From NCBI GenBank assembly GCA_900767915.1, contig CAAGAX010000047.1:25839-89838 (forward strand): a stretch of 64,000 nucleotides of DNA. The letters are read 5' to 3'. A program made the translations under genes and the position numbers. This DNA is from Acholeplasmatales bacterium. Lineage in GTDB: Bacteria > Bacillota_I > Bacilli_A > Acholeplasmatales > Anaeroplasmataceae. Positions within the stretch are counted from its first letter, which is position 1; the number at the start of each line of letters is the position of its first letter. The notes beneath the pieces are model-generated. The model worked only from the letters and a program-made list of their open reading frames with translations, searched no databases and was not told where the DNA came from. Below are positions 35,664-45,671 of the stretch, piece by piece.

Positions 35664-38258
35664 ATGGCATTGAAATTTTTAGATTCTGGTTATAAGGAAA
35701 TGAAAAGATGCAGTAAGCTTGCAAAAAAGATTTTAGCCTTAGATGATACAATGTCTAAGCTAAGTGATGATGAGCTTAAGGCAAAAACACCTTATTTTAA
35801 AGATTTATTAAAAAAGGGATCATCACTTGATGATATTTTAATAGAAGCATATGCAGTTGCTAGAGAGGCTGCATATCGTGTTACTGGTATGAAGGCTTAT
35901 GAGGTACAGTTAATTGGTGCTTGTGCTATTCATGGTGGTAATATTGCTGAAATGAAAACAGGTGAAGGTAAAACATTAACAGCTGTTTTACCAGCTTATT
36001 TAAATGCATTAACAGGTGATGGTGTTCATATTGTTACAGTAAATGAATATCTAGCAGGACGTGAGGCTCATGGTCAAATTGGTGATATTTATCGTTGGTT
36101 AGGATTGACTGTTGGCTTAAATCTAAGAGAACTTGATCGTCAACAAAAGCGTGAATGCTATTCATGTGATATTGTTTATTCTACAAACTCAGAATTAGGA
36201 TTTGATTATTTAAGAGATAATATGGTTCCTAATTATAATGAAATTACTCAAGTTAAAGGCTTAAATTATGCAATTATCGATGAAACAGACTCAATTTTAA
36301 TTGATGATGCAAGAACACCATTAATTATTTCAGGTCCTACTAAGGAGGATAATGGTTTATATGAGCGTGCAGATAGCTTTGTTAAAGCTTTAAAGCCTGA
36401 AGATTATGAAATTGATATTGAATCAAGAACAATATCATTATTACCTAGTGGTGTAGAAAAGGCAGAAGCATTCTTCCATATAGATAATTTATATGATACT
36501 GATCATGTTGCAATAGTTCATAGAATAAATAATGCCCTAAAGGCAGTATATATCTTTGAAAATGGTAAGGAATATGTTGTTATGGATGGAGAAGTATTAA
36601 TAGTTGATGCTTCTACAGGACGTATTTTAAAGGGACGTCAATTCTCTGAAGGCTTACATCAAGCATTAGAGGCAAAAGAGGGCGTTGAAATTAAGAAGGA
36701 AACAATTACTGTAGCTACAATTACATATCAAAATTATTTTAGAATGTATAAAAAGCTTTCAGGTATGACAGGTACAGCAAAGACTGAGGAAGAGGAATTT
36801 AGAGATATCTATAATATGTATGTTGTTGAGGTTCCTACTAATAAGCCTGTTATTCGTATAGATGCTCCAGATTTATTATTCTTGACTCCTGAATATAAAT
36901 TTAATGCAATGATAAAGGAAATTAAAGAGCGTCATTCAAAGGGACAACCAGTTTTAATTGGTACTGCTAATGTTGAAACTTCTGAGCATGTTCATAGATT
37001 ACTTGAAAAAGAGCACCTACCTCATGAGGTATTAAATGCTAAGAACCATGAGCGTGAAGCTGAAATTATTGCGCATGCTGGTGAATTAGGTGCTATCACA
37101 TTATCAACTAATATGGCTGGACGTGGTACTGATATTAAATTAGCTCCTGGTGTTGCAGAGCTTGGAGGCCTTGCTGTATTAGGTACTGAGAGATTCGAAT
37201 CTCGTCGTATTGATAATCAGCTACGTGGACGTTCTGGTCGTCAAGGAGATCCTGGTTATTCTAGATTCTTTATTTCTACAGAGGATGAATTGATTCAACG
37301 CTTTGGTGGAGATTCATTTAAGAATAGACTTGCAACAATCATTCATATGATGAATGAGGGAGATGAGGCTGAACCACTTGAAAGTAAAATGCTTGCAAAG
37401 ATGGTTACAATGGCTCAAACAAAAATTGAAGGTATTAATTATGATTCAAGAAAGAATATTCTTAAGTATGATGATGTAGTACGTAAGCAAAGAGAAACAT
37501 TCTATAAAGAGCGTCAAGAGGTAGTTAAGGCTGAAAAACTTGATGATTTATTAAAACGATTAATGAAATCCGCAATCATAAATAAGGTTGAAGAATATAT
37601 TGAAACAACAGAAAAATTTGATGATGAGGAATTAACTAAAATTTTTAATGAAAGAATTTTTGGAAATAATTTATTATCTGTTGATGTTATTCGTGGCTAT
37701 GCGGATGATCAAGATATCATTAATTATATCTATGAAACAGCAGTCAATGATTTAGATAAAAGATTTAATGAAACAAAAGAGCAAATGAAGCTTATTATTC
37801 CTGCAGAGGCTTTAGTGGAAAATCCTAATTTAATTGAAGAACAAATGCAATTATTTATTAAAAGAATAATTCTACCTATTCTTGATAGAAATTGGAGAGA
37901 GCATATTGATGATATGCAAGGCTTACGTCAAGGAATTCATTTACAATCATATGCTCAAACAAACCCATTAGAATTATATCAAAGAGAAGGATATAATAGA
38001 TTTGAAAAGCTTACAAAGAAAATGAATGAAGAAATTCTTATTACAGCAATGCATGCAAGAGTAAGAATTGAACGCCAAGAGCAACCAAAAGATGATACAA
38101 TGAAGGGACTTCATACAAATCAGGATTTATCAACTGTAAATAAGAAATCTCCTGTTAGAAAATCAGTTACAGATCCATTTGCTAATTGTACTCCAAATCA
38201 ACCATGTCCATGTGGAAGTGGAAAGAAATTTAAATTCTGTCATGGCTTAAATCGTTAA
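35664..38258 (+). CDS. secA: Preprotein translocase ATPase SecA
   Basis: The 864-residue motor has Walker A MKTGEGKT (about 97-104), the DEAD-like IDETDSIL, the SNMAGRGTDI motif of the second nucleotide-binding fold (STNMAGRGTDIKLAPG) and QLRGRSGRQGDPG. Preprotein-crosslinking and helical scaffold domains follow. The C-terminal SEC-C zinc motif CPCGSGKKFKFCHG ends the protein and would bind SecB or ribosomes. It drives secretory proteins through SecYEG at the membrane. prfB, the usual next gene, is absent; a weak terminator and a broken radical-SAM gene follow. Confidence 0.97.
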   Translation: MALKFLDSGYKEMKRCSKLAKKILALDDTMSKLSDDELKAKTPYFKDLLKKGSSLDDILIEAYAVAREAAYRVTGMKAYEVQLIGACAIHGGNIAEMKTGEGKTLTAVLPAYLNALTGDGVHIVTVNEYLAGREAHGQIGDIYRWLGLTVGLNLRELDRQQKRECYSCDIVYSTNSELGFDYLRDNMVPNYNEITQVKGLNYAIIDETDSILIDDARTPLIISGPTKEDNGLYERADSFVKALKPEDYEIDIESRTISLLPSGVEKAEAFFHIDNLYDTDHVAIVHRINNALKAVYIFENGKEYVVMDGEVLIVDASTGRILKGRQFSEGLHQALEAKEGVEIKKETITVATITYQNYFRMYKKLSGMTGTAKTEEEEFRDIYNMYVVEVPTNKPVIRIDAPDLLFLTPEYKFNAMIKEIKERHSKGQPVLIGTANVETSEHVHRLLEKEHLPHEVLNAKNHEREAEIIAHAGELGAITLSTNMAGRGTDIKLAPGVAELGGLAVLGTERFESRRIDNQLRGRSGRQGDPGYSRFFISTEDELIQRFGGDSFKNRLATIIHMMNEGDEAEPLESKMLAKMVTMAQTKIEGINYDSRKNILKYDDVVRKQRETFYKERQEVVKAEKLDDLLKRLMKSAIINKVEEYIETTEKFDDEELTKIFNERIFGNNLLSVDVIRGYADDQDIINYIYETAVNDLDKRFNETKEQMKLIIPAEALVENPNLIEEQMQLFIKRIILPILDRNWREHIDDMQGLRQGIHLQSYAQTNPLELYQREGYNRFEKLTKKMNEEILITAMHARVRIERQEQPKDDTMKGLHTNQDLSTVNKKSPVRKSVTDPFANCTPNQPCPCGSGKKFKFCHGLNR

Positions 38259-38269
38259 TAAATATAATT

Positions 38270-38300
38270 AGAGACAGATTTATTCTGTCTCTATCTTTTT
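38270..38300 (+). terminator. Terminator after secA
   Basis: AGAGACAGA pairs with TCTGTCTCT around a short loop, followed by ATCTTTTTAT. Confidence 0.75.
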
Positions 38301-38313
38301 ATAGGAGTCTTTA

Positions 38314-39195
38314 ATGCATTTTAAGGAATATAAAAATGTATTAGTTAATAATGGAATAAATATATATAGAGGCTGCACTCATGGTTGTATTTACTGTGAT
38401 TCACGTAGTAAATGCTATCAAATGGATCATGACTTTGAAGACATTGAAGTGAAAATTGATTCATATAAAAAAAACTAGAATATGAATTAATTAAACGAAA
38501 TAAAAGAATAATAATAGGTACTGGATCAATGTCTGACCCATATAATCATGAACATATCAATCTTCAATATACTAGAAAATGTTTAGAGGTAATTTTGAAT
38601 TTTAATTGTGGTGTTGCAATTCATACTAAATCTAATAGAATATTAAGAGATTTAGATTTAATAAAAAAATAAATGATAATTCAAAAGCAGTAGTTGAAAT
38701 GACATTAACTACAGCAGATGATAAGCTTTGTAAAATTATAGAACCAAATGTATCCTTAACTAGTGAACGAGTAGCGGTTTTAAAAAAATGTAATGAGCTT
38801 AATATTCCAACTGTTGTGTGGTTTTGTCCATTTTTACCTTATATTAACGATACAAAAGAAAATTTAGCTAAATTATTAGATATGTGCAGTTAAGCTAAAG
38901 TTAAAGGAATTCTTTTTTTGGTATAGGCCTTACCTTAAGAGAAGGAAATAGAGAATATTTTTATAAAAAGCTAGATGAAAACTTCCTAGGATTAAAAGAT
39001 ATTTATATTAGAAATTATGGTTTAGAATATGAAATTAATTCACCAAATAATATTGAATTAACTAATTATTTTTATACTGAATGTAAAAAAAAGAAATATA
39101 ATGACTGTAATGATAGAATATTTAAATATATGCGAGAATATCCTTATCATTACAGTCAATTATCTATATTTGATTTGGAGGATTTTAATGAATAA
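38314..39195 (+). pseudogene. SPL-family radical SAM protein, broken
   Basis: A protein of about 290 residues can be followed across several frames. ATG 38314 opens MHFKEYKNVLV and the cluster motif RGCTHGCIYCDSR; this stops at TAG 38476. The sequence then continues in frame 3 (LEYELIKRNKRIIIGTGSMS), shifts near 38665 to NSKAVVEMTLTTADDKLCK, meets TAA at 38891, shifts again at a T-run near 38920 (FGIGLTLREGN) and ends SIFDLEDFNE at 39195. Such radical SAM proteins resemble spore photoproduct lyase. At least three frameshifts and one in-frame stop make it non-functional unless they are sequence errors; two shifts lie in A or T runs. Confidence 0.85.
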
Positions 39196-39889
39196 CAATG
39201 ATTTGTTTTTAGATTTATATAATAAATTAGATTCATTATTAAGAACCTATTATAATGATGATAATTTTGACAATTCTATGATTAATAGAAGAATAATTGA
39301 TTTAAAAAAAAGTAATAGAAATGAAAAGCGTTTAAGAGGAATAAAACTAAATGATATTAGAAATGTAAGAAATCTTTTAACTCATAGTATGAAAAATAAT
39401 GGAAATGATTTATTTTTAGTTAATAATGATTTAATTGAATTTTTAGAAGCAGAAATTAAATCTATTTTAAATGATAAAAAGGCTTTTGAAATAATGACTC
39501 CATTCGATTTTCTTTATTATTGTGAATTATCATCAGATATAAAAGAAACATTGATTAATATGCGAAAGTTAGGACATTCTACTATTCCAGTATTAAAAGA
39601 TAGAAAAGTTATTGGAATATTTAATAATGATGTAATAATCAATGCCTTAATTGATTCTAATTTTAAAGTATCATTATCAATGCTTAAGCTTAATATTTCC
39701 TTAGATTCAATTAGTGCCTTTTATTATGAATTTATTTCCAAAAATGAATCTTTTGCAAATATTGAAGAAATGTTTGAAATAAAAAAAGAAAATAAGAAGT
39801 TAGCATTATTATTTGTCACTGAAAATGGAAATAAGAATGAAAAACTTTTAGGTATAATTACATTATATGATGTTTTAAAAAATAACTAA
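39188..39889 (+). CDS. CBS-domain protein
   Basis: ATG 39188, behind TTGGAGG, is preferred over the longer frame that begins within the radical-SAM remnant; 233 residues. The first ~85 residues are helical and charged. CBS 1 covers MTPFDFLYYCELSS to VIINAL (about 98-150); a more divergent CBS 2 ends KLLGIITLYDVL. CBS pairs bind adenine nucleotides. No effector domain such as a channel or IMPDH is attached, so it is probably a regulatory or stress protein. Its start overlaps the end of the broken gene by 8 bases. Confidence 0.72.
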   Translation: MNNNDLFLDLYNKLDSLLRTYYNDDNFDNSMINRRIIDLKKSNRNEKRLRGIKLNDIRNVRNLLTHSMKNNGNDLFLVNNDLIEFLEAEIKSILNDKKAFEIMTPFDFLYYCELSSDIKETLINMRKLGHSTIPVLKDRKVIGIFNNDVIINALIDSNFKVSLSMLKLNISLDSISAFYYEFISKNESFANIEEMFEIKKENKKLALLFVTENGNKNEKLLGIITLYDVLKNN

Positions 39890-39927
39890 AAAAAACATCC
39901 CTATTTAATAATAAGGATGTTTTTTTT
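39888..39927. terminator. Bidirectional terminator between convergent genes
   Basis: AAAAAAAACATCC (39888-39900) pairs with GGATGTTTTTTTT (39915-39927) around a 14-base loop; A and T tracts serve both strands. Confidence 0.92.
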
Positions 39928-41230
39928 ATATTAGAAGAGCTATTGCTTCACCTATTAATATAAAAAACAATATAAAGGAACCATTTTTGAAAAAATTTAA
40001 GAAGGAATATTTTATATTATTATTTTTTAATAATCTAATCCACATAATACCAGCAAGTGCACCTACAGGTGTTAAAATTGCCCCAATATTAGAACCTATT
40101 ATTGTTGAATAAACAAGCTTTAAATTTGATGTTCCTTCTAATATAGAGCTATATGCTAGAGTCATTGGAATATTATTCATTACATTACAAGATAAAGTAG
40201 AAGAAGCTAAATAAGCTATTGATTTTAAATATTCATTATTTATTTGATCAAAACAACCTCTAATAATTTTAAATAATCCAACATCTGTTAAAGCCATTAT
40301 TATAATAAACATTGATATTACAAATGGAATTAAGCTATAAGGAATTCTTCTTAGCACGCTTCTTAAATATCTTTTCTTTTTTGTTTTTATTGAATAGCCA
40401 ATTAAGAATATAAGTAGTGAGGATGCAAAAATCAAGCAAATTAACCACATTTCAAGAGAAATATAATTACTAATTGTAAGTAAAATTGTACATAATATTA
40501 AATGAATACCAGATGTAATACAAATAAATTTATTTTCAATTTTAGGATTATCTAAATCAAAAACATTAATTTTCTTTTTTAAATCCTTATGAAATAAAAT
40601 CATTAATGCAATAAAGCTAAATATACCTGCAAGTAAAGCTGGTATGAGCATTTTAATAAAGTAATCAATAAATGAAATATTAAAAGCACTAGATAAGAAT
40701 ATATTAGTAGGATTTCCTATTGCGAGAATCATTGAATAGGTATTGGCAGCAACAAATTCCATTACTAAATATGGAATAGGATTAATATTTCCTTTTTTAG
40801 AAAAATATAAAATAAATGGAGTAAAGGTTAATATAACAATATCGTTTGATGTAAATATAGTTAAGAAGGAAATCAATATATATAAAACAATAAATAGCAT
40901 TATTTGACTCTTATTATATTTTTTTATAAATATAGTAGCTATATATTTAAAAAAGCCTGATTCATCTAATGATATAGATAATATCGAAACACATATAAAT
41001 AAAACTAATATTTTTAAAGGATTTAATGTTGAGTCTGAGAATAATACATTCCATATTGAATTTTTATTAAATAAAGGTAGCATTAATAGAATTATAGCTC
41101 CTATTAAAACTGGAATAAAGAAAGTATCAATTGTTACATTTATAATTTTTAAAGCAGGATATTTTAAAATACATATAAACATTCCTAATATTGAAAGTAT
41201 AGCAATTCCTAATATAATATATAAATTCAT
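39926..41230 (-). CDS. ArsB/NhaD (SLC13-like) ion permease
   Basis: A 434-residue membrane protein with about eleven spans. TSNDIVILTFTP and the IGNPTNI motif near residue 180 are hallmarks of the ion transporter superfamily members ArsB, NhaD and related anion permeases. A second copy of the internal repeat contains NNIPMT and SNIGAILTPVGALAGIMW. The longer frame starts at 41308, but ATG 41230 follows GGTGAT and begins a proper membrane span. Arsenite efflux would need an arsR/arsC neighbour; none is present, so sodium/proton or dicarboxylate-like transport is equally possible. Confidence 0.8.
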   Translation of the reverse strand: MNLYIILGIAILSILGMFICILKYPALKIINVTIDTFFIPVLIGAIILLMLPLFNKNSIWNVLFSDSTLNPLKILVLFICVSILSISLDESGFFKYIATIFIKKYNKSQIMLFIVLYILISFLTIFTSNDIVILTFTPFILYFSKKGNINPIPYLVMEFVAANTYSMILAIGNPTNIFLSSAFNISFIDYFIKMLIPALLAGIFSFIALMILFHKDLKKKINVFDLDNPKIENKFICITSGIHLILCTILLTISNYISLEMWLICLIFASSLLIFLIGYSIKTKKKRYLRSVLRRIPYSLIPFVISMFIIIMALTDVGLFKIIRGCFDQINNEYLKSIAYLASSTLSCNVMNNIPMTLAYSSILEGTSNLKLVYSTIIGSNIGAILTPVGALAGIMWIRLLKNNNIKYSFLNFFKNGSFILFFILIGEAIALLI

Positions 41231-41344
41231 TTTATCACCAAAAAATATTATAGAATATAATCTATTTTTTACAATAAAAAAAATAATATGTTTTAAAAAA
41301 ATAAACATAAAAATCTATTAGTGCTTTTGTAAAGCCCTAAAAGT

Positions 41345-41376
41345 GAGTGGTGAAGTGTAATTTCACCACTTATTTT
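41345..41376. terminator. Hairpin upstream of the permease gene
   Basis: AGTGGTGAA pairs with TTCACCACT around a short loop, followed by TATTTT. It would stop weakly rightward transcription into the decayed region. Confidence 0.55.
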
Positions 41377-41399
41377 CTAATTTATTATAGTTTATATTG

Positions 41400-42250
41400 A
41401 TAATATAACAAAATATAGACCAAAAGGCTATATTATCAAAAAAGTTAATAATAATTATTATGCTTATAAGGCTATATCGAAAAGAGTTGAGTGTAAAAAT
41501 TATCCTTTTTAAGTTGATGAGGACTTATTAGGAGAAATAGATGACTTTAGTTTTTATAAGCTTAACACTAAAAAAAGTTAACACAACAAATATGTAAATT
41601 ATAGATTATGTTTTATAAATTTTATTCTATTATTTTAAGAATAGCATATTTTTAGACAAAATTATAAAAAAATTGATGCAATTAATATTTTTCATTCACT
41701 TATTGTATATCTTTTATGAGTTAACATTAAGATGAGAAAAAGATTGATGATATTAATACTATTGTTAATGAATATGGTATAGAAATAACTAACCAAATTA
41801 TTTCTATTTTTAAATCAATTATTCATTAGAAGAAATATAAAAGATTAGAAAAAAAATAAAGATTTTGATACTACTACAATTAAGCAAAATCAACATTGAG
41901 AATATGAAAAAATAACAAAAAGATTTGTTGACTGAAAATAACAAAAAGTAATACAAGAGCATTATTAATTACCAGTCTAGAACAACTAAGTATAAAAAAA
42001 CATCCAAAGCATCAAATTATGATATTGGAATATAGATGCAGATCTTTAGATATTAGATATTCAATTAAACGAGGATTAAGTTAAAGTAAGAAAAGCTAAT
42101 ATTGTTGAAAATGCTTAAGCCTTTAAAAAAATTTCTTTATGGATAAAGAAGCAAGATAAAGATATCTATCAATCAAAAGTGATAGTTAAAAGATTAAATT
42201 ATTTAAATGCTTAACATAAAAAAGAATATCAAGATTATTATTTATTAATA
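41400..42250 (+). pseudogene. Decayed transposase-like gene
   Basis: No intact gene lies between 41231 and 42439. From 41400 one frame reads TKYRPKGYIIKKVNNNYYAY, then KAISKRVECKNYPF, a stop, and VDEDLLGEIDDFSFYKLN. This resembles the N-terminus of IS-encoded transposases in related bacteria. Later protein-like stretches (for example DDINTIVNEYGIEITNQIIS near 41745 and RALLITSLEQLS near 41960) are in different frames with many stops. I could not find terminal inverted repeats. The family assignment is tentative; the decay is clear. Confidence 0.5.
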
Positions 42251-42345
42251 TGGTCAAAATATATGTATCACGTTTTTTAATGTTAAGATATACTAAATTT
42301 CAATAATTTGACTATAGGAAAGCATTAAAAATCTATTATTCTTAG

Positions 42346-42385
42346 AAAGCGTTTCATTGACAAAATTAGCAATTCAATTTATAAT
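42346..42385 (+). promoter_or_regulatory. Consensus promoter and operator of the eda-kdgK operon
   Basis: TTGACA (42357-42362), 17-base spacer and TATAAT (42380-42385) form a perfect sigma-A promoter. GAAAGCGTTTC, a palindrome around a central GCG (42346-42355 region), abuts the -35 and looks like a LacI/CcpA-type operator, suiting sugar-acid or catabolite control. Confidence 0.8.
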
Positions 42386-42439
42386 AGATATTGAATAATT
42401 TCACATGTTGAAATTAGACTAAGGAAAGAGGTAAAAATA

Positions 42440-43096
42440 ATGAAAAAGTTTGATGTTTTAAATCAAATTGCTTCAACTGGTGTTGTAGCTGTTGTAAGAG
42501 CAGAAAACACTGAAAAGGGATTAAAAATCTCTGAAGCATGTATTAAGGGCGGTGTAACTTCAATTGAAGTAACATATACTGTTCCAGGAGCAGGCGCAAT
42601 TATTTCTAATTTATCTGCTGCTTATCAAAATGATAAGAATGTTTGTATTGGTGCAGGTACTGTTTTAGATAGTGAAACAGCACGTGATGCAATTCTAAAC
42701 GGAGCTAAATTTATTGTTTCTCCATGCTTTGATGAAGAGGTAGCTAAACTTTGTAACAGATATCAAGTTCCATATGTGCCAGGAACTCAAACTGTAAGAG
42801 AAGTTAAGATGGCTCTTGATTATGGTTGTGATGTAATTAAAGTATTCCCAGGAGATATTCTTGGACCTAAATTTATTAAGGATGTAAAGGGACCACTTCC
42901 TTATGCAAACTTAATGCCTTCTGGTGGCGTTGATCTTGGAAACGTTGCTGATTGGGTTAATGCAGGTGTTGTAGCTGTTAGTGCAGGTTCTTCTTTAACT
43001 AAGGGAGCTAAGACTGGCGATTATGAGGCTGTAACTGAAACTGCAAAGCAATTTGTTCAAAAGTTCCAAGAAGCAAAAGCTGCATTAAAGAAGTAA
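42440..43096 (+). CDS. eda: KDPG/KHG aldolase
   Basis: A 218-residue TIM-barrel class I aldolase. The catalytic Glu is in SIEVTYTVPGA, GAGTVLD lies at about residues 74-80, and the Schiff-base Lys is in VIKVFPGD (about 135). It cleaves 2-keto-3-deoxy-6-phosphogluconate to pyruvate and glyceraldehyde-3-phosphate, the last step of the uronate route built by the following genes. AAAGAGG precedes ATG. The gene is 13 bases from the first KDG kinase, and codon use suggests good expression. Confidence 0.95.
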   Translation: MKKFDVLNQIASTGVVAVVRAENTEKGLKISEACIKGGVTSIEVTYTVPGAGAIISNLSAAYQNDKNVCIGAGTVLDSETARDAILNGAKFIVSPCFDEEVAKLCNRYQVPYVPGTQTVREVKMALDYGCDVIKVFPGDILGPKFIKDVKGPLPYANLMPSGGVDLGNVADWVNAGVVAVSAGSSLTKGAKTGDYEAVTETAKQFVQKFQEAKAALKK

Positions 43097-43109
43097 TAAG
43101 TGAATTATT

Positions 43110-44150
43110 ATGAATAATGAAGAAAAAATCATAACATTTGGAGAGATAATGCTACGTTTATCTACTCCTGATTATGCTACAATTAATCAAACTCACTCAT
43201 TCATGGTAAATTATGGTGGAGGAGAAGCAAATGTCGCTGTTGCGTTAGCTCATATGGGTCATAAAACCTATTTCATGTCTAAGCTTCCACCAAATCAATT
43301 AGGTGATGGTGCTATTACCCATCTTTTATCAAATGGAGTAGATACTAGATATGTTGTTAGAGGTTCTACAACAATAGGTATTTATTTCTTAGAAACAGGC
43401 TTTGGTGGTCGTCCATCTAAAGTTATTTATAACCGTAAACACTCTGCGATTACTCGTATTCAAGAGGATGAATTTAACTGGGAAGAAATTTTTACTAATG
43501 CTACGTGGTTCCATCTTTCTGGTATAACTTTAGCTCTTGGAGATAAAGTGCGTGCTGTAGCATTAAGAGCGGTAAAGGAAGCAAAGAAGCATAATGTGCC
43601 TGTTAGCTTCGATTTCAATTATCGTGCTAAACTATGGACAATAGAAGAGGCTCGTCCTATATATAAGATGTTTATGGATTACGTTGATATTGTATTTGCT
43701 AGCTTCTATGATGCAAATACAATTCTTGAAATTCCTCTTGATGAAGGAATGGAAAACCTAACATTGTCTGAAAAGCGTCGTAATGTGTTCCCTAAGATGA
43801 TTAAAAAATATAATCTTCATTATATTTTTGGAACGGATAGAGTTGTATATACAGCTACTGATAATTCTCTTGCAGGTTATTATTTTAAGCTTCACAATGA
43901 TGAATTAACTTGGGAATTAACAGAACCAATTCGTTTTAATATTTATGATCGTATTGGTGGTGGTGATGCTTTTGCATCTGGTGTTATACATGGATTACTT
44001 AAAGATTATAATAATCCAGCATATGCCGTACGATATGGTTTAAATACTTCTGTATTAAAGCATACAATTTATGGTGATGCTTCAACAATGTCTTGTGAGG
44101 ATATTGAAAACTTTATGGCGGCTAATGGAAGTGCCGAAGTTGTTAGATAA
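43110..44150 (+). CDS. kdgK: 2-keto-3-deoxygluconate kinase (PfkB family), copy 1
   Basis: This 346-residue ribokinase-fold protein has the N-terminal GEIMLRLSTPD, the sugar-binding NYGGGEANVAVALAHMG (about 32-48) and the catalytic DRIGGGDAFASG (about 289-300, Asp as base). It phosphorylates KDG to KDPG, feeding the aldolase just upstream. A second, clearly related kinase occurs two genes downstream. This copy has weaker similarity at the C-terminus (STMSCEDIENFMA). The two may differ in substrate, for example KDG against tagaturonate-type or keto-deoxy-galactonate sugars. Confidence 0.88.
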   Translation: MNNEEKIITFGEIMLRLSTPDYATINQTHSFMVNYGGGEANVAVALAHMGHKTYFMSKLPPNQLGDGAITHLLSNGVDTRYVVRGSTTIGIYFLETGFGGRPSKVIYNRKHSAITRIQEDEFNWEEIFTNATWFHLSGITLALGDKVRAVALRAVKEAKKHNVPVSFDFNYRAKLWTIEEARPIYKMFMDYVDIVFASFYDANTILEIPLDEGMENLTLSEKRRNVFPKMIKKYNLHYIFGTDRVVYTATDNSLAGYYFKLHNDELTWELTEPIRFNIYDRIGGGDAFASGVIHGLLKDYNNPAYAVRYGLNTSVLKHTIYGDASTMSCEDIENFMAANGSAEVVR

Positions 44151-44164
44151 GAGGAGATTATAGT

Positions 44165-44629
44165 ATGATAGTTGGAAAGCTATGCGATTTATATCGTTAT
44201 AAAGGAATTGCTAAGAATATCGATACAGCAATTGATTATATTTTAACTCACGACTTACTTGCTTTACCTAAGGGTAAGACAGTTGTTGATGGTACTAATG
44301 TATATATCAATCGTGATACTTATGTTGCAAAACCTTTAGAGGAATGCTTCTTTGAAAATCATGAAAATTATATTGATATTCAAATTGTTTTAAAGGGACA
44401 AGAGGTAATTGGATATACTCATATTACTAACCCTGATTTAAAGGTAACTACTCCTTATAATGTTGAAAAGGATGTTACAAAATACAATTATAATCCAAAG
44501 GGTGCAGTTTTCTTCACATTAGAAGAAGGATTTGCATTAGTTTATACTGAGGATGCTCATTTAGCTAAATGTAAGGCTAATGATGAGTTAGTAGAAAAAG
44601 CTGTTGTAAAAATTAAAATTGAAAAATAA
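44165..44629 (+). CDS. YhcH/YjgK/YiaL family protein (DUF386)
   Basis: A 154-residue protein of the cupin-like DUF386 family: DGTNVYINRDTY, the metal-type ENHENYIDIQIVLKGQEVIGY (His and Glu ligands around residue 62) and a late His in TEDAHLAKC. Members are commonly encoded with sialic-acid or uronate genes and are thought to act on sugar anomers or open-chain forms. Its place between two KDG kinases suggests help in presenting the keto-sugar form; this is inference. GAGGAG precedes ATG. Confidence 0.85.
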   Translation: MIVGKLCDLYRYKGIAKNIDTAIDYILTHDLLALPKGKTVVDGTNVYINRDTYVAKPLEECFFENHENYIDIQIVLKGQEVIGYTHITNPDLKVTTPYNVEKDVTKYNYNPKGAVFFTLEEGFALVYTEDAHLAKCKANDELVEKAVVKIKIEK

Positions 44630-44648
44630 TTAAAGGAGAAAATTAAAA

Positions 44649-45671
44649 ATGGCTAAAATTGTTACAATGGGCGAAATTATGCTAAGATTATCACCAGAGG
44701 GTAATAAGCGTTTCGTTCAATCAGAATCTTTTGATGTAATTTATGGTGGAGGAGAAGCAAATGTTGCAGTTTCATGTGCTAACTATGGCCATGATGCATA
44801 TTTTGTTACTAAGCTTCCTACTCATGAGATTGGACAAGCTGCAGTTAATTCATTAAGAAGATATGGTGTTAATACTCAATACATCGCTCGTGGTGGAAAC
44901 CGTGTTGGTATTTACTATGCTGAAACTGGTGCTTCAATGAGACCTTCTAAGGTTATTTATGACCGTGCTGGTTCTTCTATTGCTGAAGCTGATCCTGCTG
45001 ATTTTGATTTTGATGCTATTATGGAAGGTGCAGATTGGTTCCACTGGTCTGGAATTACTCCAGCTATTTCTGATAAGGCTGCTGAATTAACAAAGCTTGC
45101 TTGCCAAGCTGCAAAGCGTCATGGTGTTACAGTTTCTGTAGACCTTAACTTCCGTAAGAAATTATGGACTTCTGAAAAAGCTATCTCTATTATGAGACCT
45201 TTAATGGAATATGTTGATGTATGTATTGGTAATGAAGAGGATGCTGAACTTTGCTTAGGATTTAAGCCTGAAGCAAATGTTGAGGCTGGTGATACTGGTG
45301 CTGAAGGATACAAGGGAATTTTCAAGCAAATGGCTGAAACTTTTGGATTTAAGTATGTTATTTCAACTTTACGTGAATCTTATTCAGCTACACACAATGG
45401 TTGGAAAGCATTAATTTATAATGGAAAAGAATTCTATGAATCTAAGCATTATGATATTAACCCAATTATTGACCGTATTGGTGGTGGAGATTCTTTCTCT
45501 GGTGGTATTATCCATGGTTTATTAACTAAGCCAAATCAAGGAGAAGCTCTTGAATTCGCAGTTGCTGCATCTGCATTAAAGCATACAATTAATGGTGACT
45601 TCAACCTTGTTTCTGCAAGTGAAGTTGAATCATTAGCTGGTGGAAATGCTAACGGACGTGTTCAACGTTAA
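44649..45671 (+). CDS. kdgK: 2-keto-3-deoxygluconate kinase (PfkB family), copy 2
   Basis: The 340-residue protein has GEIMLRLSPEGN, VIYGGGEANVAVSCANYG and the catalytic DRIGGGDSFSGGIIHGLL. It is the more typical member of the family and has strong codon bias (CGT, CTT, AAG), implying high expression. Role: KDG to KDPG. It shares roughly the same domain order and many motifs with the kinase at 43110, so the pair probably arose by duplication or recruitment. It ends the eda operon; no clear terminator was found in the AT-rich sequence after it. Confidence 0.9.
   Translation: MAKIVTMGEIMLRLSPEGNKRFVQSESFDVIYGGGEANVAVSCANYGHDAYFVTKLPTHEIGQAAVNSLRRYGVNTQYIARGGNRVGIYYAETGASMRPSKVIYDRAGSSIAEADPADFDFDAIMEGADWFHWSGITPAISDKAAELTKLACQAAKRHGVTVSVDLNFRKKLWTSEKAISIMRPLMEYVDVCIGNEEDAELCLGFKPEANVEAGDTGAEGYKGIFKQMAETFGFKYVISTLRESYSATHNGWKALIYNGKEFYESKHYDINPIIDRIGGGDSFSGGIIHGLLTKPNQGEALEFAVAASALKHTINGDFNLVSASEVESLAGGNANGRVQR

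Noticed and set aside
39926..41230. Arsenic resistance operon
   Set aside because: Only the permease is present; no arsR, arsC or arsA neighbour, so substrate cannot be called.
45119..45325. Minus-strand open frame inside the second kdgK
   Set aside because: Shadow of the coding strand; no ribosome site, and the sense frame is a certain gene.
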